From Lampris incognitus (taxonomy: Eukaryota; Chordata; Actinopteri; Lampriformes; Lampridae), in the NCBI RefSeq assembly GCF_029633865.1, contig NC_079223.1:9247736-9311735 (forward strand): a stretch of 64,000 bases of DNA, written 5' to 3'. The first letter of the stretch is position 1; the number at the start of each line of letters is the position of its first letter. Positions 37,201 to 50,783 of the stretch are shown in pieces. The notes below the pieces were generated by a model. It searched no databases, was not told where the DNA came from, and worked only from the letters and a program-made list of their open reading frames with translations. The translations under genes and the position numbers were made by a program.

Positions 37201-40200
37201 GTTGAGTGTGCTCCATATAGCACCACAGTAAAACTGAATGATCGGATAATTATGTGAATGTTTTTCAGAGTTGATCTAGTATATTATTTGTGACTGGTAA
37301 CTTACCTGGTGCTGCTATGTGAATTGTCCCGAGGCACTGAAGCAAGGCAATAATTAAATCCCTTCCCTACCATAAATTTCCTAGTTCAGAGAGTCCTCTA
37401 TAATGTAATGTAAGACCCGAGACTTGTAACCTGCAATGGCTTCACAAACGGAAAGATTCACCCTCCCGCATAGTGCAGACATTTATATGTGAAGTGGTAC
37501 AACTAGGGTGAGCGTACATATGGCCAGGCACGGCGTTATGGGTGGGCCTGACGGTCCTAGGCCCTCCCACTTTTCACCAGGCCCACCCTACAATTTTCCT
37601 ACCCAAAAAAAAAAAAAATTTTTTACAAATTTTCATTTAGTCATAAATGATTCGAAATCAGCCAATAATCGCATGATTTTGTGCTAAAAATAGTTTTTAT
37701 AAACATAATTTTATATGTTGATGTTCATGCGTAAGCAAGTTCATGAGACACGTGATGTTCGACGCCGGCGGGATAGGCTAGGCTAGTTCCAACTGCCATA
37801 CCATGAAATGCCTTTGCAATGCAGCCGACTTTGTTGCTAGATGGTCTGAGGCTGAGCCATGTAAAAAAGAAAGGCCGATGTTCATTACTACAGGAGGCCT
37901 ACTCTGTGACGACAATACATTGAAATCGAAAAAAACCCGGTGTTAATGAAATCATCTAGCATAGCCCATTGTCTTGTGATCATAGAGATTTGTAGACTGT
38001 GATTGATAGTGATTGATAACGAACTCTAGTAGCACGTCTTTACATGACAGATAACGTTATGAGCGAGTTCTGAATACTGGCTCGCTGCTCTGCTCATGTT
38101 AAGCCCAATTTATACTCCAAATGTCGGCTAGCAGACAGATGTCTCTCGACAATTTTGACGTCATGAGAGACACTTTCCCTCAGGGCCGTCGTGTACATGA
38201 CACATTTTCTTATGTCGCAGACTCGCGCACATTATGTCGCTTAGCTGTGATTGGATAGTTGGATTGAAGGGACGAGGTGTTCGAGCGTTGCCATAGTTTT
38301 GCTTGAGAGCGTTGCTGACATTACGCGCGCTCATTCATAAAAAGAACACTCGCTACTGTTTACAACACAGCGCGTGACGCGAAACGTTTCCATAGATACC
38401 AGGAGACAGTCAGCGACATTGCGACAAGCATAAACGCAACAACTCGAGAGACACTTTTTTGTCTGCCGGGAGACATTTGCCTGCTAGCCGACATTTGGAG
38501 CATAAATTGGGCTTTACTCAGGCGTTCCAATTCAATTCATTTAAACCTCCTTCCCAAAGGGGACTTTGCATGCCCTACGCAACGCTGTAATACCAAACTG
38601 CACCACTCTAGGTAGCACGTAGGGTGGGTATTGGGACAGGGCCTTTGATTGGACTGTGGTTGCTTGGTCACAGACCTGTTGCACCCTCTATTGGTCGGTC
38701 AGGGATAGAATTATAATTTAAAATGGTCACTCACTGGCTTTCAACGTTGGCAAGTGATGGTACTGCTGCTGTTCAAGCAATATATATTTTGCACTGAGTA
38801 ATTTTTAACATTTTGGCTCATTTTGTCAATGTTGCATGAATTATGAGGGGTATTTGTGATTACATTTGTTATTCTATCTGGCTCGATTTTGGTCTCAAAA
38901 TGCAGCAAATTGATGCATTTAAATTGTCAATATTGAAAAATTTTCTTCTGGGGGAGCATGCCCCCGGACCCCCCTAGGGAATTCCAGGTCCATCCATAAT
39001 TGGCCTGGCCCACCCAAAACTGAAATCCTGGAGCCATGCCTGCATATGGCGGCGCGAATTCACGTATGCTGCAGCCTCACCCAGTACTGTCCATACAGCA
39101 TCTTTGTCCTCGTCTGCGTTTAAGTTCTGCCTTCGTTTGATGGCTGGGAAAGCTTGATCTGCTGCGTCTGGTGGGCCCAGGGACCACGGCCCCTACCTGG
39201 AGCTGCGGCCGAGGAGGTAACACCGAGGGTGGTCTGACAGGACGTGGAGGCGGGGCAGGCTATACTAACTGCTAGCCCATGCAGACTGGCAGTTCCAATA
39301 ACACCGAGGACGGTCTGGCAGCAGCCTCGCTTGGCATTGGCTGTGATGTTTTTGGTGTCATGTGGAGTGCGGGGAGGTGTGTCGAGGGTGTCTGGCTGGG
39401 AGAGCCTGGTCTGCTGCGTCTGGTGGGCCCAGGGACCACGGCCCCTGCCTGGAGCTGCGACCGAGGAGGTAACACCGAGGGCTCTGACAGGACGTGGAAG
39501 CGGGGCAGGCTAAGCTAACTGCTAGCCCATGCAGACTGGCAGTTCAGTCATCCTGGCTGGCGTTCGTTCCCTTGGACAGTGATTTTTTTTTTTTTAGCTT
39601 GGATATATGTGTTAGTTTTGGTACATATGTGTTAGTATGTGTGATCTTGTAGTTTTTGTCTTTGTGTTGCACTGCTGTGGGCTGGGAGAAACTGTGTCAC
39701 TTCATTTCATGTACTTCCTACATGAAATGAAATGACAAAGTGTTCCTGATATGTATACAGTATATACTGTACCTTTTTCGTCCTTGTCTTTGTTGTTGCC
39801 GGCATCTTTGTCTTCATCTTCGTCATTGTCGTTACTTTTGTCTATGTCTTTTGGGGCATTCGCTTCGTCCTGGCCTGAATCCTCGTCTGGCGGTAAACAG
39901 ACGTGGAGAGGGAGAGGGTAAGCTGTGCAGGCCATTATCAAAAATTGGAGTGAACTTTTAAACATGGTGTCCTGTGAGGCACAGAACAAGGCCAGGCTTA
40001 AAGCAATGTCTGACTTTTGTCAACGAGTGCTGATGGAAATGGCTAACAGATATTTTAACATTAATGCGTTGACTGCACTTTTCCCGTTTGATGTGCACCA
40101 AGGTTGAAAGAAAAGAATGAAAACCAGGTAGAAAGAAAGGATAGGAGAAAGGTACGCCAGTTCAGCTGCTTACAAAGTAACTAAAACCACATAATTGGAC

Positions 40201-42467
40201 ACACAATGAGCTGTGGTCTCATTTTCACACACGATATTCCCTGCGCGTGTGCGCTCGCACACACACACACCAACATATTTCAGTTAAATTAGACTGCAGG
40301 TGCTGTTTTAAACCTGCCATGAATATCTAACTTGCCAAAAAGCTTTTCTCTGTCTCTTGAGGGAAAGTAATTACATTTCTCTGGTCATGGATAGTGTCCC
40401 AGTACTGCATTTGCCGGACCTGTTCCATGGAATATCTGCAAAATTTATGTTCGGAGGAGCGAAAGGCTTTATCTGTTACATCTAAGACAATAAGAAATTT
40501 GAATTAAACACAGAGGGCAGGCGAGGCGGTACACACTGGCAGTATGCAAATGCAGAATCTTAATTACATCTCAGCAGCACAGCAGAACTATGGCGCTTGC
40601 TCTTAGCTTTGGCCCTGTTTTAAAGCACACACATCCATGCACTTACACATACACACTTGGTTTCACAAACCCCGGTTTGCACGCTATAGCTATGGACAGC
40701 AAATTTGCCAATAAATGATATTCAAAGGGAATGGCAATCGGCGCAATACAGCAAAGGAAAACACAGCAGACACATGATGGATAGATTCCCCCAGGAGCCC
40801 CCAGCCTGTTGGTCCTTCCTTTGCAGAAGAGCTCCGCGGGCAGTTATATATACTGACTAATACCATTGATTACAGTGCACACCAGCAATTTCTGCTCTGC
40901 TAATAAGACTGATCAGGTCATTAATAAACAGACAATCAAATTGAGGAGGGAGGCCAGCAACAAAACATGGCTGCATGCTTGAGTTACACTTCAATATCTG
41001 CACACTAATGTAGCCCGCTGATTGAAAGCAGCTCAGCTCCTACGCTGCTCTCACCCTCCAGAGGTTGAAATCATCAATATTTTGCATCGCATCCCTTCTC
41101 ACTGTGTGACACCTAGATTGTGTGGTGGTATTCGACACGCTGACAAAAGGACATGACCCCCCCCCCCGCTACCGCCGAGTCCTTACAAGAGGGCTGTCTC
41201 TAAGGGAACTGCACTATACCTTGGTTTGGACTCTCCATCTCCACGTCTGCACTTCCCACAGCGTCTGGAAGCAGAAAAGTAGAAAACGTTTGAGTTCAGT
41301 GCGAGTGACTGGAGATGAATTGAGCTGGCTTTCGATATCACCTCAAACAGCCTTTTTTCATTACATCTCTTTGTGTAGCTTTGTCTTTGTGCTGCCGTAG
41401 GAGAGCAATGGAACCACAAAGACATGCATAAATTAAAGGACAAAAAAGAACTGAGAGAGAATTTCACTTCCAAAAGGCATACATAATTGAGGGATTTCTT
41501 TGTTCCGTGCTTGTGTGATAAGAGAACTGTTTTTAGTTTGAGTGGTGGCACACAGGATGGAGAGATGGAACTGGAGTAGTCCAGAAATTTCATCTTCAAC
41601 TACAAATGACAAGTAGCAGCATGGACAGACGGGAGGGCTCAAAGCATCTGTTTGCTGTAAAGGGGCGCATTACCCTTCTGGGCCTCTTCTTCATTCCCTG
41701 TTTCCTCTTCACCTGAAAATAGAGAGGAAGAAGTCCCATGTCAGCCTCGAAACATGCAAAGAGGTTTCAGAACATGACACATATTTTGCAAATATAAATG
41801 TATGCAAACATAAATATAAATATGCAGTATAAGATGCAATCATTGCCCAAAAATTACCGTAATACCCCTTATTGTCGGTAAAGGGCGTGACTTAAGGAAC
41901 AACCTCATCGAACGCTGTTTTTTACTGTCACGGCAGAGGTCATGGAGTTGCCACATCAGTGCAAATAGAAGATTAATCCTGGAACTTCTTGCACAGTCAT
42001 TACACTTGTTGAGCAACGCGGACTTGACCTGGTGAAAGCGCAACACTATCCGTGATGCCAGAGTAAAATCTGCCAATTCCTACCTCCGTGAGCGGAGCCG
42101 GCCCAAGGCATAAGCAAACTAAGCGGTCGCTTAGGGCCCCCGCGCCAGCAGGGGGCCCCCAAGAGCGCTTGAAATGTCAAACACGACAGGTTGATAAATA
42201 TATATATTTTTGTGTGTGTGATATATGGTTTATTTTAAGACTTTCCAGCACAGTACGTCATGACAATGGTATGGTAACGATCAAGCATGGACATAATACT
42301 GTCGGTGGTGGGAGGTGGCTTTAGCATGGGGGGCGGGCCCCAAATCAAATTCTGCTTAGCGACCCATAAAGCCTTGGGTCAGCTCTGTCCGTGAGTCAGA
42401 GCACAGTAGGCATGATATAGTATAACTTTTGAATTTCAAATTACAGCAGTTATCCCAGTTTTCCCCG

Positions 42468-42555
<88 letters not shown>

Positions 42556-43208
42556 TCTACATACACACACACACACTAGCTACATATGTGCACACACACC
42601 AATGACATTTGGGACAAATTGAGTAAATGAAAGCCATGACACCAATAAGTGAACATGCTCCACAATGGCTATTGTGCAGCTTCTATAATTGCTTTTTTAA
42701 CAAGTTGCAGAGAAAAAAACCATTTTTTCATATCTATGCAATTTTGCCCTGCACTCAGAACAATAAAAATGCCAGCCTCCATTAAATGGGGGAGAGACCG
42801 GTCCTATCAAAGCTGCCTGTTTGTCTCAAGTTGCTCTGTCCATCAAACAGACTGCTGGTGACATGCAGTAGATGGCAATCCTTTTTTATTAATCATGATT
42901 GGCACCGCGGGACGGAGCCTCAGCCATAGGGTTGAAAAGAATACTTCACCGGGATGGTGGGTTAAGATGAATGTTTCATTCAGTATGTGGTCAGACAAAA
43001 GGTTGCTCTACTTTTCAATATTACGCTCGACTGTGGTATCTGTCCGTCTCGGCCGATTCTCAACAACAGTCTATCAGATAAGACAAAGGGCTGAATGCAA
43101 TTTCCTCCATGTAATTCAATCATTCCTATTTGCCCTATTGAATGGAACAGTATGCGGCTTGTGATAAAGGGTGCTAATGTGTGCCAGATTTGAGAGCGCA
43201 CACACACA

Positions 43209-43251
<43 letters not shown>

Positions 43252-46200
43252 CAGAAAAAAGGCTCTGCTTATGGCAGACTCGGTTTAGCTGAGTCAAAGC
43301 TGTCCAAGTGGAAGCTCCACCTCCACCTTGACCAGGCTGTTTAGTCTTGAGTTGCGGCCAGCAGGTGGCAGCATTGTCACAGCGTTTCCTTACTCAACAT
43401 GGCTCGACCCTCTCCTTCCTGTCTATGGAATTATTATATTTCACATAGAGAAATGGGTGAGGCATGAGTCCACATCTCCAGCCTCTAATTTCCAGCACTT
43501 CCACGAGCGTGGTGTGTTTCGTGTGTTATGTGAGGGACGGGGGGGTAGTGGTGTTTTAGTAAAATGGTAAAATCTAAATCACACACACACACACACACAC
43601 ACACAACACACACACACATCCTGTTACATGATTTATTCATGTTGACATCAGTTACAAATGTATCACATGGGCATAAACAATTTAGATGCTGATACGAAAC
43701 CCACCGGCTACATATCATGTGCCCTAGTTGCACGACCATCAGGTGCGGAGGGAAACATCATCTAGAGCGAGGTACCGAAAGCAGCGTCTCCGTTACACAC
43801 TACAAGCAGAATCACCACGCTAAGAAAACACATGTGCGCCACACACACACTCGTGCAGTCATGCTTACGCTCACTCTCTCTCTCTACACACATGTACACA
43901 CTTTCGATAGCCTAGTTAAGCTCTATCCCTTTTCCTGACCCCGTCTGCTTTGCTTTCTATCAAAGCCAACTGGAGCAAAGGATGAAAAAAAAAAAAGATA
44001 AAAAAGAAGAATGTTGAAAAATTCATGAGACCTATGGCAAATAAAATGGGCTCTAAGATGACCAACAGCTGTCATTCAAAGACTCCTTGTATGTGAAACC
44101 AGTTGTGTGTCTGTGTGCGTTAGAGAGAGAGAGAGTGTGTGTGTGTGTATTGGGTGTGTTTGTGAGTCATGCTTGACAGCACGCCGCCGAGTGAGAGATG
44201 TCGTCCCGAGGAGAAGAGCCTTTGATTCGCTGTGCTGGCAAAGAGCTTGTTTGAACACGGAAAAAAAGCTCTTCATCCATCGTGGCCAACCAGGCCAACA
44301 GTCACTTACACTCCACTACTAATGGAAAACACACGTTCACCTCTCCATCGACGCATCCGTCCTTGCCCCCCGTCCTTTCATCCGTTCATCCATCTATCAG
44401 TCCAGTCACTCCCTCTGCTCCTCTTGGTTTGTGCGATCGCTCGCCTGTCTTCTCGTCGCTTCTGTCGATCCCAGAACATCTGACGTACCCAGCCAAGTGA
44501 CCCAGCCGGGCATCGATCTTCGGTTAAGTGTCAACATTTTCACTCTGCCCCGTGACATCCACTAATCCCCATAATGCCCGTTTGATATCAAATAATGGAC
44601 ACTGTGGAGCGACAGAAGTGTGACCTCATGGTGCTACCAAATATGAGACACCGTCCCCAGTGTTTGACTTTGTGTCCCAACTCTCCTTTTTTTCCCCCCC
44701 TCCTTCGATTTCTCTCGGCGTCTGCATGCTGTTCTTGGATTTCACGTGGATTACATCACAAAGCAGCTCATCCGACACGCGGGGCAGAAACGGAGTCCTC
44801 TGCGGGTCTTTGCCTTGTTTTCGAACATGGTTTAAATGTTGCTGTTTAAATTTGGATGTCCTGGTTCATCATTGATAGCGGTTCTTAAAGTAAATTTGTC
44901 TTTTCACGTCAGACCACTGAGACCGAACCAGTATTCTGTTCTCATTCTGTCCAGGGAAATGTGTGGAGTGAGGTCTGATAACTGTGGTCCAGAAGCCTGT
45001 GTAGGATAAATAAGAGATGCTGATGCAGAAAGTTTCACTGCATTCACTTTAAAAATATTTTGTTTGAAAGCCTCAAATACCCTGGACCAGGGGCGGTAAA
45101 CCCCCTTCAGAGTAGATGTGATGGCTCAAATGCCTATCGATTGTCTGATACGGTGCAAAATTTAGCCTTGTGAACAGTGAGCATAACACAGCATGACTAC
45201 CACCAAACAGACCAAAACCGGCTTCCGGTAGGTAAAAACAATCAGAATCAACTTTACTGGCCAAGTGTGCTTATTCACATGAGGGATTTTGACTCCCAGA
45301 GGCTTCTACTTGCATATATCACTCACAAAAAACAAAATAATAACTAGATACTGAAGGTAAGTAAGTATGCACAGCAGGTATATCGCTGCTATACAGAGTC
45401 TCATTATGGCTGAATAATTAACACTAGCACAACCAAGGCCGTCATTATGACCGTTTTGGATTTTTAAAGTTCAATAACTTTGTGAAAGAAAAAAAAGATA
45501 CAGACCTGCCGCTCCATGAACGCTCCTAAAACTGCATATACTTGCATTAAAATGAGTTTTAAATCAATTGCACAAAAAATATCTATATATGATAAGATCT
45601 ACCTAAAACGACCGACCGGTCAAAATGACCACTCGTAATTTGCGCATGTTCGTGCGCGTCATGGCAGTATTTATTTATGATGTGTGTTGGTCGCATCATT
45701 TCTTTCGCGAAGTTCATTGCTCTGCCCTAGAAACACACTAGCGTTCTCTGGTGCAGAGAAATAGTCTAAACTTGATTTTTGATTACAACATGTAGGGTTA
45801 CAGATCCCGTTTTAGATGCACCGTGACTACTACCAAGGCGTTGCAGTATTTACAGGCGTTGGACAGCGGCCATGAGAGAGCTGAGCCGCAAGGCAAAGTT
45901 CCCACTTACCAGTCAATCTTCGTTCCAACCCTCACCTATGGTCATGAGCTTTGGGTAGTGACTGAAAGGGTGAGATCGCGGATACAAGTGACTGAAACGA
46001 GTTTCCTCCGTAGGTGTCTGGGCTCAGCCTTAGAGATAGGGTGAGGAGCTCGGCCATCCGGAGGGAGCTCGGAGTAGAGCCGCTGCTCCTTCGCATCGAA
46101 AGGAGCCAGTTGAGATGGTTCGGGCATCTAATCAGGATGCCTCCTGGGCGCCTTCCTTTGGAGGTTTTCCGGGCACGGCCAACTGGGAGGAGACCCCGGG

Positions 46201-49200
46201 ATAGACCCAGAACTTGCTGGAGGGACTACATGTCCAGTCTGGCCTGGGAACGCTTTGGGATCCCCCAGGAGGAGCTGGAGGGTGTTGCTGGGGAGGGGGG
46301 ACATCTGGAGTGCCCTACTTAGCTTGCTGCCACCGCGACCCGACCCCGGAGAAGCGGCTGAAGATGAATGAATGAAATGAATGGACAGCAGCCATTTTAA
46401 ATTATTTGAAAAATAGTATTAAAGTTGTTAAAATGTTAGTTTTGTGTCAGTCATTTCTTAACAGACATACTAACATATGTAATGCATTAATATCTCAATT
46501 GGATATTATCTTGACAGAATGTAGAGTTGAAAAACCATTCTAGTAGTTTTTAAGTTCTGGTCATTGTTTGGGACCGTTTCAATGGTTATTTTCAGTTCTT
46601 TTTTTACATTTCACGTTTTATAGGCCTTGTGATGTTCGTTAGATTAGCAATATGTGTTTTCTGTTTTGTTTCTCAGGTAATATTTTCACTTCCTCAATTT
46701 TGCTATTCAAGTTCGACCATGTCTCTCTGAAGTTTAAATTGTTTAAAAATGGTATTATAGTTGTTAAAATGTTAATTTTGGTGTCAGTCGTTTCTAACAG
46801 ACATACTAACATATGCAATGCATAAATATCAATTGGGTATTTATCTTGACAGAATGTAGAGTTTAAAAACCGGCCATCAATCTGGCCGCCCGTGGTTGTT
46901 TTAGGTAGGAGTAAAATCCCGGTCTGAAATATGTACTATATATATTTATCTAAAACAAGATGGTGACATAGGGTCATCTTGACATAAGGACCTCTAATAA
47001 GGACTCAAATATCTAGCTTCTAGATAGCATAGACTCTAGAGTCTTCTAGTTCTAGCTTCGAGAGACATTGTGCAGCCCTTCGCAAAGGTCCAAAAATGTC
47101 TGTTTGATGTAACGGACACTCGGTCTATTATTTTTGTTTGTTTCAATCGCCATCTGCTCTGTGATATCTTGACACTAGAAGAGTCTCTCTGATAAATCCT
47201 TCCTATGTGCAGCATACAGTCGGATCGGAGCGAGCCTTTGCAGCGCAGCATTGTTTGATTCCCTTCCTGCGAGAGAGGTTGTCTCAAGGACTGAGTGTTC
47301 CCATGCTAGAAAGCTGTGCCAAGGCCTTTTGTGAACGGATTAGTTACTATTAAGCTGCCGGGACTGATAAATTAGGATTTATAAAGATTACTACAAAATA
47401 CTTGTGCCCTGCTAATGCTGATGATTGAATTTTGTGAATTATATTGAATTACTGCTGTGGATTATGGAAAGGTGCGTCGAAAAGGGGTGAGAGAGAGAGA
47501 GGAGGCGATTTGTTATTTGTTGAACAACACAGAATATACTGGCGTCCTTGATGTACCTGTGCTATCTGGGATCAGTCTAATGTGCCGGATTCACAATCAG
47601 GTGGAAGGACTGTTTCCCGAAAGAAAACAACAATGACTCCTATCTTCAGAAATCCCCTGCAACCTTAAAGCTTGAAGACAAATGGATGGTGTACGATTTT
47701 AATTGCTTACTGGGACCCTCCAGTGTAAGAATCTAATTATCTTTGGTCCATCGTATCAGAGAAGCCTATAATTGTTTCAATATTACACATCCAAAGGGGC
47801 TGAAACTGCAGAATAGCCAGATAATGGCTTCTTAAACAAGTTTCCTGCTTTTTAAAAAAAGGGAAAAAAACATTCTTTCACTGAAGACCAAGCTTCATCT
47901 TGTATTCATTTCCCCAAAGAGGATCTTGGCACTAGAGAACGATGGAGATTACTGACCAAGAACAGACTCCATTACTTCACACGCACGGGGGAAAAAAATG
48001 CTGTTATAACGCTTTGCTGTGGGTTGCTTCATTTAACACTTGTGCGGTGTGCTTAAACCAGCCCGGCATCATTAATAACATTTGAACAAAAACAAACACG
48101 GCTGCAAGCGTCCATGCATGCAGCTGAATGCACTTGCTCACAAAAACAAGGCACGCCTCTTATTGCTGTCGTCGGTTTCATCCTTGCTTTTGGATTTCTT
48201 AAGACGGTGGTGTGCTACCTGGAAATAAACAAACACCGATTCAATTTTGTGGCCGTGACACGTCAATTAGCACTGTCACCTAGTCCCAAACCCACCCCTG
48301 CACTGTGCCCTGTCACATGGCCGTCACATGACCATCTGGTCAATGTCGAACCCTGAGATAAGAGGTGCTGGGTGGAAGATGGGTTTTTTTTTGGGAGATG
48401 GTGTTGAGCCAAAGTTAGCCTAGCGGTGATAGTTCCGACTTGGTTGTTCTGTCTCGGCTGACCACCTCACAAGAACTTGGGGAAGGAACTCCATGGTAGT
48501 TTATATTGCTTTGTTTTATACCTGTCTTGACAAAAAAATGACTCCACTGGGGGGGCAAGAGAGAGAGAATGTGAGGCTTTGAGGCCAACTCCAGAGCATA
48601 TTCTGGGACAAAAGCACCATTCCACGTGAGAATGGCAGTCATCTGAACCTTTGAATAGACTCCAGGCAGCACTGAATCAAACCCTGGCTGATGGAGAAGA
48701 ATAAAAGGCCAGTGCTTGGCACCAGCGTAAAGACCCATCAAACAAGGCCAAACTGGACCGGGCCAGACCTGGCGTGATGATACAATAGGACCAGGCATCA
48801 TCAGGGGTCATTTGGCTCGGTACATGCTGGCACGATGATATTATATTCTCTGCAGTTTAAAATAATAGTTTACACAGCAGCAAACAGTTGGGAAGATAAT
48901 CACTTAGGCAGAATAACAGGTTCGCTGAGCCAAGTCTTTAGGGTTTAGCCGTTATGTGCACGTCGGATCACTCAGGAATAACGCGTTTTACAGAGCACTT
49001 ATAAAGAACAGCCTTTTATGCTCACCCAAAATGGAGTCTCGACGGAAACACAGATGCGTATAATTGATAAATCATGAGGGCGACTTTAGGGGGGGAAAAC
49101 ATTTTGATAGCGCCCAGCGTCTCAGATCTCCTGTAATCTGAACACTCCCTCAGATGAGCGGTAAAACTAACGTTGTTCTGTGCTTAGTTGGTTGCACATG

Positions 49201-50752
49201 TACGATGACGTGTTCAAGGTGCACGGCAACGAGACCTGGCAGGGCTCCGCTCCGAATCCCCTTGTCCTCTAAAAGGAAGTTGGCGTGTGGTACCGTCTGT
49301 GACCTACTGTACTTTGGAGAAAATAGTGCTACAGGCTGTACCGGTTTTTTTTTCTTCTTCTTCTTCCCCAATCCTTTTATAAAAAGAAATGTCATTTTCA
49401 GTCTACCGAGGGCGGGGGGAAAAAAAAGAAAAGAATAAAAGGAAATAATAAAACTATTGCTAAACTCAGCAGAGTCTTTTGTTTCCCGCCATTCAAGCCA
49501 TACACAGACTTGAACGATCCATTCGGTTTGTGTCATTGCTTATTCAGGACATCGGCGTGCAGCAAAATGTCAATAGTTTATTCCGATAAGCAGTATCTGG
49601 GAGTTTCAGGCCGTGTGTCAAGATGGCGAGGTGATAAAAGCATTATGTGCTGACAGTCACACTCGCGCGCTCGCCAGGCGTGCGCTACAGAGGGGTGCTG
49701 CTCAGCCGTTTCTTTGTCCCGCTCTCTTCAGGTGGTCTGAAGGTATTGTGCCGGTAAGATGGATAAAGACACTGGTGTTGGGAATTGGCTGCTGACGCGA
49801 GCTTGTGTAATGTGATGTACCTGACATGAAGTATTTTTAACTGTGATGTGTCAGGCCCTGGGGTTCAGCTCGTCACCAAATAAATTAGCATTCAATTTCA
49901 TCTGCCGCTTCAGACCTCGCAAATCACTGTCACGAGCTTAAGCTGCGGCGCACGCCTGTGCTTTAATAGAGGTGTTCAGGCAAAAAAAAAAAAAGGCAAC
50001 CATGAAATATTCTGTCAGTCACCTTCCTTCAGCTGTCCTGCTGTGACCTCCTTATCATCATCTGACAAAGAAAAATAAGAGCGCCTTTGAAACCGTGCTA
50101 TTGTGCACGTGCACAATGCAGCAAGTCGTCGAGGTTTGTCGCCGTGATTACGATGTGGTTAAAGTATCTTCACGCCGCACTTTACCGGCCGGGCCAGTCA
50201 CACACCGAGCCCTGTTTAGTAACCCCCACCCCCTTACAGTCAGACTGCAAGCATAAACCTAGCAAATGAGAAACGCTGCATGTTCACATGTCCAGAGGCC
50301 CACTGCAGTAACACCCCCCCCCCTTCCTTACCACACTGGCTGCCAAGCTAGTACATTTTTCCCAAAGCCTTTCACGCCTTCTTGCCATTTCCCCACCAGA
50401 CAGCCTTGAAACTGGTGAGTTATTGCACCCAAATTGGTCCGTGTGTGTGTGTGTGTGGTACGTAGGCATTCACAGGACATTCCTTTTCAATTAAACATGC
50501 ACTTGCAAGACTGGCACAAATGACACAAAGCCCCCCCCCCCCCAATTTCCTCAAATTAAAGGGATTTCAGGCAGAGCTGAACGGATGCTCTTTTTATTGA
50601 GGAAAGTAAGAACCCTCTTGATTTTCTTGCTCTGGTTAGTCTATTGTGTGAGGCAGACGGAGTAAACTAGCACCGTTTCTGCGTGGATGAGCTGAGATGT
50701 ACAGTGGAAGATGGGATGGAAGCTTTGGATGGCGCCTCCGGAGGAATTGCAA

Positions 50753-50783
<31 letters not shown>

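Larger units (their letters stand above)
45418..46915 (+). mobile_element. piggyBac-like remnant
   Basis: The left edge is TTAA (45418-45421) followed by CACTAGCACAACC and a GTCATTATGACCG-type box. A related inverted pair CTACCTAAAACGACC (45598-45612) and its partner near 46896-46913 lies around the body. At 45796-45870 a short frame reads YRSRF then TTTKALQYLQALDSG, like the N-terminus of fish piggyBac transposases. The remaining transposase is absent. A LINE is inserted at 45874-46381, and a 3' segment is present twice (46409-46536 and 46744-46872). No right TTAA is seen. Confidence 0.55.
41713..50022 (-). other. macrod2 intron (acidic exons 1 to 2)
   Basis: An 8.3-kb intron with a hAT MITE (42094-42387), CT and CA microsatellites (42475-43619) and a piggyBac remnant with a LINE inside it (45418-46915). 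In 46916-50022 I see only unassigned A/T-rich DNA. Confidence 0.5.

Noticed and set aside
43980..44000. Short repeated units suggesting a CRISPR-like or ordered array
   Set aside because: The regularly repeated blocks in this region are dinucleotide microsatellites. No spaced direct repeats were seen anywhere in the window, and the organism is a vertebrate.
44302..44325. Possible 9-bp microexon (TAGTGGAGT before GTAAGT, minus strand)
   Set aside because: It keeps phase, but the exon ends in T, which would change the next codon junction. Short matches of this kind occur by chance in an 8-kb intron.
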